Origin: Cryptomeria japonica | Taxonomy: Eukaryota; Streptophyta; Pinopsida; Cupressales; Cupressaceae | Length of the DNA: 64,000 bases | Assembly: GCF_030272615.1 (NCBI RefSeq) | Contig: NC_081406.1 | Location: 476,870,900-476,934,899 of the forward strand | Direction of reading: 5' to 3' | Shown: piece after piece, positions 34,120-45,083 of the stretch | Numbering within the stretch: position 1 is the stretch's first letter | How the letters are laid out: each line of letters opens with the position of its first letter | The notes under the pieces: generated by a model | What the model saw: the letters and a program-made list of their open reading frames with translations, nothing else | What the model was told of the DNA's origin: nothing | Database searches by the model: none | Position numbers and translations under genes: made by a program

Positions 34120-35887
34120 GTGTTTAATGCCATGTGTAGCACAAAATGTAGAGAAGTCATAGGAACAAAACTCGCCCCCATTATCTGACCTTAGAGTGAC
34201 AATTTTGAGAACCAGATTCTTTCTCAACTAAGGCCTTAAACTGCTGAAATGTACTGAACACATCTGATTTATTTTTCAGAAAATACACCCACATTTTACG
34301 ATTGAATTCGTCAACAAATAATAAGAAGTATCTGCAACCAGTAACAGATGGAGTGTTCATTGGCCCACATACATCAGCGTTAACCAATTGAAGGACCTTG
34401 GAGGCTCGCCAAGAATCACCATTCGAGAATGGTGTCCGATGCTGCTTCCCAGCTTGACAGGTTGCACAAACTCCATGATTTTGAGGTTGGATCTCAAGTA
34501 GATCAGCAACCAAACCCTCCCGATATAACGGAGTGAGATAGTGCACGTTTAAGTGCCCATAATGCTGATGCCAAAGTGTTCTGATGGATGTAATCCTAGC
34601 AACCAAAGCATGCTCTTGAGAATCACCGGAATTAGCAAGTCTATACAAACCATGATCTTCAAGTCCCATAGCGATTGTAGTACGAGTCTCCCTATCAACG
34701 ATGTTGCAGATGGATGAACTGAAGACAACATCTAATTGAGGAGAATGACTCATGATCTGGCTGATGGAGAGGAGATTATGTTCCATGCCTGGAACATAGT
34801 AGACATCAAGAAAAAAATTTTTTCTACCTCCTGAGTGAATCTGGATAGTGCCCTTACCAACAACTATGTACTCTTCTCCTCCTCCGAAGATTACTGAATC
34901 CGAAAATGGTTCAAATTTCGTGAACCAATCCCGACGATGAGTAAAATGCCATGAAGCTCCTGAATCAATATACCAAGCAGAAGAGTGTATTGGATCTGCT
35001 GTTCTCTTGGCCATAAAAGCATAGAAAGTAGATTCTTTCTGCTCAGAGTGTTCGGCGACATTTGCTTTCTGTTGAGATCCCCCTTGCTTCTTTTGTTCAA
35101 AAGCCAATCGAATTCAACACTCAGCCTTAATGTGACCAAACTTGTGACAATAATTGCACTGAACGTTCTTCTTCTTCTTGCTGTCCTGAGAAGAACCAGA
35201 GCCTTTTGGCTGAGAAGATTGAGCCTTCCCTTTGTTCTTAGCAAAATATTTGGCAGAGAACGCTTGCTCGCTGGAGGGAGAACTGGTACTGCTTCCAAAT
35301 TGCTGGCGCCACCGATCTTGCTGTAAAAGCTTGTTACAAAGATCGAAAAACTTCAAATCGATGTCAGTGGAAGTGATATTGAGTGTTTCGATGAAATGCT
35401 CATACGAGCATGGGAGACTCTTCAGAGTAATGACCACCATATTTTCTTTCTCCATTTTTCGACCAATAGCTTCCAGCTGGTCACGAATATCCTTGATCTT
35501 TGTCAGATGCTCCTGAAGAGATGTTTTCTCATCCATCATGATCATGAAGAGCATATTCTTAAGAAAGAACGCTCTGCTCTTGTCAGAGGTTTCATGAAGA
35601 TCCTTCAAATGATCACATATTTCCTTCGCAGTTTTGCCGGACGGTACCTGAGGAAGCTGCTCATTGGTAACAAAGAGTTTGATGAGCATGACGGCTTCCC
35701 GGTTGCGCTCATCCCCTTTGTCTAGATCTTTTCCGGTAGTGTCTGGACTTTGAGACGTGCCTAGAACAACTGCATCAAGACATCGGTACTCAAAAATCGT
35801 CAACATAAGCCGCTTCCAGGTGTTGTAGCTGCGGCCATTGAACTTCTAGGTGCTTTCGAGCATAATGTTTGTCAGTGATGCCATCAT
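34120..35887 (-). pseudogene. Copia A gag, protease and integrase start
   Basis: On the minus strand the frame starts near ATG 35887 (MMASLTNIM). It has an early stop at codon 14, then the gag body with SYEHFIETLNITSTDID and a zinc knuckle CNYCHKFGHIKAEC. A TGA directly after it fits a CGA codon lost by transition. The protease site WYIDSGASWHFTHRR, the integrase zinc motif LWHQHYGHLNVHYL...CATCQAGK and the start of the catalytic core (NADVCGPM) follow. A frameshift near 34200 precedes the junction with element B at 34119/34120. The rest is at 17978-20360. Confidence 0.92.
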
Positions 35888-36613
35888 GTACCCCAAGGTT
35901 GAACTGGTGAAAGGCACGAATGCACGAAAACCAGAGGATGAAAACAGAGGGTTTTTAGAAACAAATTCTGCAAGTCGGATTCAGAGGCAGAAACTGAAAC
36001 CTTGGTACGATTTTCGAAGCATAAATTTTTCAAAAGACCCAGAAAAATCTGATGACAACCCAGTTCAGATTTCAAAAAACCCACAAAGATTCTGCAAATA
36101 AATTTTTTTTTTTTAATTGAAACGAAGGAGATAATCTCAAAACCCTAGCACAGTTTTTGAGGTAAAATTTTCGACTGACCCAAAAAAATCCGATGAAGAC
36201 TCAGAAATCCTTGCAAAAAACCCAGAAAGAATCTGCAATCAAAATAATTTTTTTGAAAATGAAGGGTCAAATCCGCAGGTTCAAAAAACGAGGCATGAAA
36301 AACGATGCACCTAGAAAAATCCGACGACAACCCAGTTGAGCTCTCGAAAAACCCACAACGATTCTACAACTGGAAAAAAATTTCGCCTTGAAACAAAGGG
36401 TCAAGACTCAAAACCCTAGGCGAAAAAAAAATCTGCAGACCCCAAAAAATCTGATGGTGACCCAGTTGAGGTTTTGAAAAACCCACCAAGAATCTGCGAT
36501 TGAAAAAAGATTTTGCCTTGAAACAAAGGGTCAAAACCCTAGGCGAAGTTGCGGAAACCCTATGTCGTTAAAAAACGTGCAGATTTTCTGAGAAAAATAG
36601 GTTCCGTGCCCTA
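35888..36613 (-). other. Copia A untranslated leader
   Basis: This is non-coding sequence between the 5' LTR and gag on the minus strand. About four imperfect copies of a roughly 120-base segment recur (near 36000, 36180, 36310 and 36440), each with AAAAATC.GA.GA..ACCCAG and AAACCCA.AA..ATCTGC. They form a diverged tandem repeat in the leader. Confidence 0.65.
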
Positions 36614-36817
36614 GCTCTGATACCATGTGAAAATCAGATTCACTGGTAAAATATCTTAGTTCATATTAACCGGTAAAGATTACAATTTATAGAAATACAA
36701 AACACTGTAGAAATTGATGATATTGCCTACCTCCATCTACCTAATACTGTAGATACATTAATGAAATCTAACAACCTAAGTTGACCATTAACAATATAAG
36801 AAATTATTATTCTAACA
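36614..36817 (-). repeat. Primer-binding site and 5' LTR of Copia A
   Basis: GCTCTGATACCA (36614-36625) is the reverse complement of the initiator-Met tRNA site. The 5' LTR follows at 36626-36817 (192 bases) with the same ends as the left copy. It is flanked by AAGGG at 36818-36822. Confidence 0.93.
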
Positions 36818-36822
36818 AAGGG

Positions 36823-39800
36823 AAAACAAAGCTGTGACCCAACAGCTATTAAGACATTATCAATCCTTACTGCTCTTCACAGAAACTAAGGACTAGAACC
36901 TAGGGAGTTTAAATCTCCAAGCTTTGTTATCTTGTGAGATCAATGAATCGGTTCCATAATGGAAAAAATGTTAAAACTTGATAAGCAAAAGAGAGAATGC
37001 CAACATGTAGTGGTGTCTAGAGACTGGACACCAAAAGAAGAATATGACTATAATATGGAATTTCACAAATTGATGTTTTGAATTATTGATAGAAAAGTTG
37101 ACTGGCATCTCCCTTATTTTTACACTTTTCAATAACTTGCAATGCTTTTATCCTGACATATATAAGATGCAAGTTACACATTAACGTATGCAAGCTACAA
37201 ATAACCCAAGTCTGTGCTACAATCATTGGCAATGGGATGGCAAGATGAGTTTTATATTCATGTTTTAAATAAAACATATATACACAAAATTTCAAATTAG
37301 GCATGGAAAAAATTAACATTAACCCAACAACTTGTTGTTCTATAAAATTTACAAACTTTAAATTGGAAAATAGAATTTATTGGGCTTATGACTTTGATTA
37401 ATGATTTATTTGTGCATTGCACTAATACCCGAGGGCTTGTAAAAATTATGAATACATTCAATACATGGTGTAAAAGAACATCAAGTCATCAAACTCAAAC
37501 ATTATGAAAATAAATATTAAAGTAATGCGACCTCTGATGTTCTTGCGTTAACACAAATAATGGATGTTTGGACAGAAGGAAAGTAATAATGGAATGATCA
37601 AGAAAATGAATAAAACTAGGACATATCTGTTTTAAAATTGATCTAATAAGTGCTGAGAGGTATCAAAAAGACTGAAGGTGTCAATACCTATGCTCTTATG
37701 CTTATTCTGTGGTAGGATTGTCACCTTAAGTCTTCTTGATACCTCTAGAGTCTTGTACTTCTCATATTTCCATTGCTACATTCCGCAGGGACAATAGACT
37801 TGTAGTCACTTGTTTTTATCTTCAATGTGTTACGATTTTGGGAAACATTTGAGGTTACAACATACAGTGTATGTATCATGTTTCTCACATGCATTATCAG
37901 TTCTTGCCATAGATAGGTTAACTGATAAATTCATTTCCTATTAATCTTCAATTAATCAAAATTATATTGGGAAATCACAGTTATCTATTCCTTAACATTC
38001 TTAAATCTTAAATTTTTGTAGGATGTCATATCTTTTTGAAATAAAAAACTAACATAATAGCGATCAGTCTGATAGTTCATTGACTTGTTTTCTTTGATTT
38101 GACATATATATGCCATATTATTGCAGTAATTAAATCCTTCAAAAAATCACAAATTCTTATCGTTGATTTGCTATTTTGCCAATCTGTGGAGCATTCTGAT
38201 TGTGGAACATTGCGAGATGGGTTCATTTAGTTTTTCAAATGGTATTGAGTCTTGACATATGGCTCCTCATTTAATAAAAGGCAGAAGAAAAATCATATCA
38301 CTGCCCTGTTTTCTACTATTCTTGCCATATACCATGTCATTACAAGTTGAGCATAACTGGAACTGTCACAAATGTGTGATGCCTAGCTTCCTTCTAAATT
38401 ACATCATTTTCTGAGGTTAAATTTTTTTCACCTGCAACTGGGGTTTAAATTTGACTGTTCATCCTGCCTGTTATGTAAAATTTTCATGATGCTATCTATG
38501 CAACACTCTCCTCCAGATGTGAGGATAGCTTATGGTCAATGAAGGAATTATGACAGACTAGATACATGTTTAATATTAGAACTCTGATGATGGTCAGCAT
38601 AAAATTTCCCTTGCATCCAACACTCTTGTAATTTTTTAAAACTTATTTGATGGTAAAAAACACAAACATGTTCAAATGGCTTATTTAACCCCTGCCTACA
38701 ACTCTCTGATTGTGTCTCTGTCTTTCTTTTTAACACATGCACATAAACGAACATGCACACACACACACTTGCACATATACCGACACTGTGGCATCATGTA
38801 CTGCACAAATTGGTTTGCCAGTTACGAATTACAAATATACGTTCTCCAATTGGCTAGTATGCCATTTTGCAACAAGTCATGTTTTGACAAATTTTCTGGT
38901 ATAAACATTCCAATTCATGCTAGAACTGCTTGCATTTCCAGAAACTGCTGTGACATGTTATTTTCCATTCACCTTGTTGCATATTTTAAGCTTGCAGTAA
39001 GTTGGGAGTCATGGGCAGTTATAATTTAAAACTATAAAGGGAGTGTTTGCCAACTTGTGCTAGTGCCAAATATGTTTTGGAAAAGATTTATCTATCATTC
39101 CTCTAGGAGAGGCTACCACATTTCTCGTCTAGAAACTGCAACACCATTTTATTCAATAGACTGGTACATTGCATTTTAAACTAGAAAATATTAGTGAGTT
39201 TAACTATGTATTTCCTTGTGGAAATATTGTGTATAGCAATCAGTTCTTACAAATTCCAATAGTTTCAAGTTGTTGGTGCATTGCTTTTAACCTGAATAGA
39301 TAAAAAGCCAAAGCATGATCTTTTTATTCCTTTTCCTCTTTAACTCCAACTCTAGAACTACTACAACCTTGAGCATACTATTGAACTCTCATATAAATCT
39401 TGTTCTTGTGTAAAAGTCTCATTCTAATGTAAAGCATGCAGATATGCAGGAGGACGTGATGCATGGCACGTAGTGGTAGTAAAAGAAATTAAGAATATGT
39501 TATAGGTTGATTCTATACAATTGTTGAATTGAAATGGCCATGCTTTTTGCACTGACTTGGGGATAAGTGTCATAAAAAAATTGATGTATATAATGCCATT
39601 TACAAAATTAGTTTGTTGTTTAGCAGTCATATATTCAGGATCTGCATGCCAGTGTTTATAGAAAATCATATAAATATGCCCATGTATGTATAGATTTTTT
39701 TTTATTTTAAATTCCATTTCTAAGCAAACACCGTTTCAAAAGACTTAATGCTAATAATAGCACACCTACTCGTTGAGCTCAAAAAGACAAAATATTAGGC

Positions 39801-41319
39801 TGTCAACCTTGTATTCTTAATAGTAGAGGTGAAAACAGGGTCTTATTTCTTGTTGTGATTCTTGACAGAACATTAACCAATGCGACTGTTTTAGGAGTTC
39901 ATAATTTGCTCTAGCATACAAGGTGCAACTTGGCAACTTACTTTATGGCTGATAGGAGTTAAGTTTGGAATATATAATTAATTTGGGATTGACCCTCTTT
40001 GCCAGCTTACAGAGTGAACTATGAGGTGGAAGGCAATTTTGCAATTTATTTTGTGCTTTTCCCTAATTAGGAACATGATATATATGATATAGCAGGAGAA
40101 ACTTGCACCTGTTGATGTGGAGATACCGAATTGAGTAGCACACGCTTGAATTCAGATGAAGAAGATAAACATTTTAATGATACTATAATTTAACAGAGGA
40201 AGGCATCCTGCATCCATGATATTTTTCTAAAGATGAAACAGGGCTTGGCAATGGATTATTAAATTGGTAGATGGAAGTCTAAATAGAAGGCTTTTGCATA
40301 GAAGCTGAAGAAAAAGTTTATAGGCACGAATGCATTTAGTCTTTTTTTCCCTAGTCATAGCCTGCTCATGGTGATACTATTGGAGGGTGATTGTTCTCAT
40401 CTCCTAAACATGAATACATAGTCAAGGATAATTACCTTCCATACTCCATGGAGTTCCAAATCTAGGAGGAAGTAGTGGATGATGTGATAATGCACTATTA
40501 TTTGTATCAAATCATAGATAGGTAGTGGTCTTATTTGCCAATGATCAGCTTGGGAATAGAAGGAAGCAGCATGGGGTTTGGGAGCAGTGCCCTTGGCACA
40601 TTCCCTGTTGCAATACACATTGGGTTCAAGGGGCAGACCCCCCACCACCAAGCCCAAATTAAGACCTTTGAAGCCACACAAACCTTCATGGCACATGCCA
40701 TTTTTTATAATTTTATTACTTAAGGGTAAAATTAGGTATTTGGCACTTTTTCTTTATATAAATGTTTTAAAAAAATGATTTTTCTTTTGGTAGCCCTCGG
40801 GTCCACTTGGATTTTTGGGGAGTGGACATTGGATGAATCCTAGGCTGTCCTAGACTCAGACTGGCCCCAAACTGGACCCTTATGAGTATGGGGGTTGGGG
40901 AGGTGAGGGGGGATTGGGTTGCCAAACCCTGCAACATAGCAAATAACATATCAGAAGTTTTCTTTTGCTTGGGTGTCATGATCAGAAAAGGGTGCCTTTC
41001 TATGGTATGACTGGTGTGTGCAAAAAATTGCAAACAGTAGCATATACAAATTGGAATAAGATATTACATGTTCATATGTATTTCTCCAAGTTTTCTATTG
41101 ATTGCCCTGCAAGAAAGAAACCATAAGTTGGATCATCTGATTTACATTTTCAAGGGTTGTTTCTGGTAGCAGAACTTAACTATAGATCAACAGAATGATA
41201 AGTGTTAGGGATGGCTGACATGCAAAAGCTTCAACATTACCTGCTGGAATAGTTGTGGCTGGAATTTCTTGGCATTTTCAAGTAATCAAGCTGATTCTGA
41301 AGTTGCAAGGACATCGTTG
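36823..41319 (+). other. DENN intron 2, middle part: no gene seen
   Basis: The first 67 bases continue the frame cut by Copia A and end at TAA 36887-36889. The rest is AT-rich intron without a credible gene. It contains a short CA-rich run near 38738-38776, T and A runs near 39690, and at about 40570-40695 a copy of the dispersed GC-rich repeat also seen at 14550-14720. The short open frames have no recognisable domains. Confidence 0.5.
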
Positions 41320-41899
41320 GGCCTTGTTGTGACCTATTTCACACATCGCCCCATTGCAAATGGGGACCCCCAGTTGTTTGCTTTTTAGGGTTTTGTCTTA
41401 GCTCTGCAATTTCATAAGTCCATTTCTTTGAGAGTTTTAGAGTTAGAGTTTTTCAGGAGTCATATGAGCCAAATAGAGAAATCATGCTCAAAATTGTGTC
41501 TGGACGTCATAGAAGTGTTTAGAAGGCTTGAAGGATGAAAACCGAAATTGCTTAGGGTCAATTCTGACACCTTCCTATTTTTTAGGGATTCTGCTTTTTT
41601 GCTTTTTTGCTTTTTGGCACTTTGGGACCAATCTGGGAAACAACTTTTTTGGCTTGCTTTTTGCTTTTTCCAACTTTTTTGAAAGTTGACCTAGGATTGG
41701 GTCCCTTAGGTCATGGCAACAGCGTTCATGTCTTCTGAATCAAGAATTTGTAAGTGTAAAAAGCAAGGTGCAATCTCTAGACGGGGTTTTGTTCCAGATG
41801 TTCTAGATAAACATGAATGGTCGAGCAAGAAAATCTACTAAGTGTCTATGCCAAAGACAAGTTCAGATGAAGATTATGCAATAAAGGAGGATGGCTGGA

Positions 41900-42480
41900 A
41901 ACACACAAAGTCCGCCATGCCAAAGGTAAAGTTGGCTTGCCAATCATGAAGCCTGCCAAGAAGAAATAGAAGGGGAGATGGCCAAACATTGCCAAAGTCC
42001 GCCGTGGCAAGCCAAGGCTAAAGTCCGTCCTAGCAATGGCCAAACACTCTTGAAGTCCGCCCTCAAGGAATGTCCAATGGCTATCAAAATCCACCAAGGC
42101 AAAAAAGTAATATGGCAGGCCAATGTCAAAGTCTGCCCAACACTTAGAAGATCCTCAAACATGGCATGCAAACCTTGAACTCTGCCCAAGCATGTCCAAA
42201 CACTCAACAAGTCCGCCCACATGAATGGCAAGGCATGTGCCAAGTCCGCCCTGCATATGCAAGCAAACCTTGAAGTCTGCCTAGGAGAAAATGGAGGTGG
42301 CAAGGTAAGTTTGAACTCCACCTAGAAAATGATGGCACACGAGTCTTAAAGTCCGCCCTGTCCAAGGTGTATGTGGCAAGAGGTTGGTAAAGTCCACCAA
42401 GAGAGATGTCCAATCAAGCTCAAAGTCCGCCCAAGAAGGATGGCACATGAATCTTGAAGTCCACCAAGGCAAAATTGGCA
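41900..42480 (+). repeat. AAGTCCGCC array of element D
   Basis: A short core AAGTCCGCC (or AAGTCTGCC, AAGTCCACC) recurs about fifteen times at intervals of some 30-60 bases. It alternates with ATGGCA, GGCAAG and CCAAACA-type words. The phase is irregular and the spacers have diverged. It holds the same place in D as the hairpin array in C: after the first 500 bases and before the protein gene. Confidence 0.65.
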
Positions 42481-42884
42481 TAAAGATGATCAAATTTGCC
42501 AAAAGGAGAAAGAAATGGCTGGAGAAAGAGAAAGAACATGAGAAAGTATCTTAGCACATGGATAAATTCACCATTGATGAAGGATCAATCAAGTTTGGAG
42601 GTTGAAAAATCAATCCAACACTTTTTAGAATTATTTTAAAAGATAAGTTCAACACTTACGCAAATTTTTCGAAATATCCAACACTTGGGAAAATTTTCAA
42701 ACTCAAGAAGAATCTAGAAGGTTCTATGCCAACTCGCTCAAAGGGAAGATTAAGTTTCCATTTTGGAAGAAATAAAACAAGTCCAAGTTCGACGAACCTA
42801 AGGAAAAACATAAAACAAAAAAACAAAAAAACATGAAGTTCCTAAAAATCTAACTCCTCTAACTATATATCAATTCGATTTGTC

Positions 42885-44551
42885 TGTTAATTTTGTGGAT
42901 CAGAATTAAAATTTATCTTCTTCTATGTATTATCTATCATTGAATTGTTGTATAAATCTGATTGTCTTCTTTTATGTTGCAGGAGAGGAGGAGCATTTTT
43001 ATTTCAATGCCCATTCTCACACATTTCATTTGGTATATGTAGTGGGCTGGGTACGGTCAAGCGATGCCTTGATCGGCCATGTCTTTTGGACATGGCTGAT
43101 CAAGACATCACTTGATCGTGCCCCCTCACGATAATAAATGTTTGAATGAGAGACTTCATTTATCTCTCATTCAATCATTTATCTTACCGAAGCTATCATG
43201 CATTAACACTCCCTCTTAGCTAGGTAAGATAAATGTAAAAGGTATTGGGAGCAATATTCATAAATCGTATGATGCTTATCTTGGGACCATAGTTTCAAGA
43301 TGTGAATTGCCTCTGTCGTCGATTCTATTCACAAACTCTTGTGTGGATTGCCTCAGTCGGCGATTCTATCCACAAGCTCTTGTGTGGATTGCCTCAGTCG
43401 GCGATTCTATCCATGAGCTCTTGTGTGGATTGCCTCAGTCGGCGATTCTATCCATGAGCTCTTACATGGATTGCCTCAGTCGGTGATTCTATCCACAAGC
43501 TCTTACGTGGATTGCCTCAGTCGGCAATTCTATCCATGAGCTCTTACATGGATTGCCTCAGTCGGCGATTCTATCCATGAGCTTTTACATGGATTGCCTC
43601 AGTCGGCTATTCTATCCATGAGCTCGTGTGGATTGCCTCTGTCGGTGATTCTATCCACAAGCTTTTATGTGGATTGCCTCAGTCGGCGATTCTATCCATG
43701 AGCTCTTATGTGGATTGCCTCAGTCGGCGATTCTATCCACAAGCTCTTATGTGGATTGCCTCTGTCGGCGATTCTATCCACAAGCTTTTACGTGGGTTGC
43801 CTCAGTCGGCGATTCTATCCACAATCTTGAGTTATTGTAAGATCGTCACCTTCCAATAACCTCAAAAATAAAAGTGGAAATCATTTGGAAGTCGTCACTT
43901 CCTTATGATTTACACAGGGCCCATAAAATAATTATTAGTATTAATAATAATAATCAATATTTACAATTTTTACCTCAAAAGTGCTCAATCTTGATTAGTA
44001 AGCTCCCTCTCAATCACAAGGTATCTTGAGTTTCTTCTAGAGTACATATTTTTCTGAACATACGTCTGAATTTCTGACTTCAGCAAGGGATGCTTGTAGT
44101 TTAAGTTTGAGAGGACAAGTTCTTGCAATGTGGCCATATTCGAGACTTTCAAGGAGATATCAATCTGATCTTAATTGGATCTTCCAGGTGGTTAGGCTTG
44201 ATAGAAGGAAACCTGGCTCTGATACCATGTTAATTTTGTGGATCAGAATTAAAATTTATCTTCTTCTATGTATTATCTATCACTGAATTGTTGTATAAAT
44301 CTGATTGTGTTCTTTTATGTTGCAGGAGAGGAGGAGCATTTTTATTTCAATGTCCATTCTCACACATTTCATTTGGTATATGTAGTGGGCTGGGTACGGT
44401 CAAGTGATGCCTTGACTGGCCATGTCTTTTGGACATGGCCGATCAAGACATCACTTGATTGTGCCCCCTCACAATAATAAATGTTTGAATGAGAGACTTC
44501 ATTTATCTCTCATTCAATCATTTATCTTACCGAGGCTATCATGCATTAACA
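42885..44551 (-). mobile_element. Element E: 1.67-kb mini LTR retrotransposon (TRIM-like)
   Basis: It has two 324-bp LTRs (42885-43208 and 44228-44551) from TGTTAATTTTGTGG to GCATTAACA, with perfect TTGTC duplications (42880-42884 and 44552-44556). On the minus strand there is an initiator-Met primer site next to the right LTR (reverse of TGGTATCAGAGCC, ending at 44227) and a polypurine tract next to the left one (reverse of CTCCCTCTTAGC). The 1,019-bp interior has no protein gene. Much of it is a 13-unit, 41-bp tandem array. Such terminal-repeat miniatures depend on enzymes from other elements. The LTRs differ at about ten positions. Confidence 0.93.
43302..43834. repeat. 13 x 41-bp tandem array inside element E
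   Basis: The unit is about GTGGATTGCCTCAGTCGGCG followed by ATTCTATCCACAAGCTCTTA and one variable base. Thirteen units are present; one (the eighth) is two bases short. Two classes alternate, one ending ATCCACAAG and one ending ATCCATGAG, and the next unit starts with GTGGAT or CATGGAT. Open frames across the array (for example 43626-43859) are a by-product of the 41-base period and not a gene. Confidence 0.92.
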
Positions 44552-45083
44552 TTGTCCTTTTCAATTCATTATCAAGTTTGAAGGTTGAAGTTCAATTGCA
44601 AAGGGTTTTCTCTCTCTCTTTCTCTTTCTCTTTCTCTCGGTTATGAAAGAGAGATTTTTGAAGAGGAATTTTTAAAAAAGAGTAAATTTTCGAAGTGGAG
44701 GGCAGAGAATAAAGTAAAATTTCTGAGTTGAAGGACAAAATTTCCAGAAAATAAAGTGCTTTTTCTGAGTTAAAGACAAAATTTTCAGAATTGAAGGCAG
44801 ATTTCCAGTCAATATAATTTCGAAGGTTTAAAATCTGAGTTTGACTGATCTTTCTTCTGTCTTAATCACTTATTCTCGCGAAATGTGCAAGTATTTAGCC
44901 AAATTCGTCCATTTTCAGTCTGATTTTTTCACAGAAATTTAGCTTTTTGACAGACTGAAAGTGAAATTTCAAGCAAAAAGTCCAAAATTAGAGTTAGAAT
45001 CTTCACTTTTTTTGAAAATAATTTTTTTTCTTGTGTAGTGCAGGTTAATAACCACCAAAGGAGGACCTTCAAGAAAGGATCAG

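Larger units (their letters stand above)
17776..36817 (-). mobile_element. Copia element A (minus strand), split by Copia B
   Basis: This is a complete but broken Ty1/copia element. It has two short LTRs (17776-17966 and 36626-36817), perfect 5-bp duplications AAGGG (17771-17775 and 36818-36822), a primer site for initiator-Met tRNA (36614-36625, reverse of TGGTATCAGAGC) and a polypurine tract (17967-17977). Without the inserted element B (20361-34119) it would be about 5.3 kb, a usual Copia length. The two LTRs differ at about eight of 191 positions by eye. It sits in intron 2 of the DENN gene in antisense orientation. Confidence 0.93.

Noticed and set aside
43302-43834. Regular repeats with spacer-like variation, reminiscent of a CRISPR array
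   Set aside because: The units abut without unique spacers, lie inside an LTR retrotransposon in plant nuclear DNA, and no cas gene is present.
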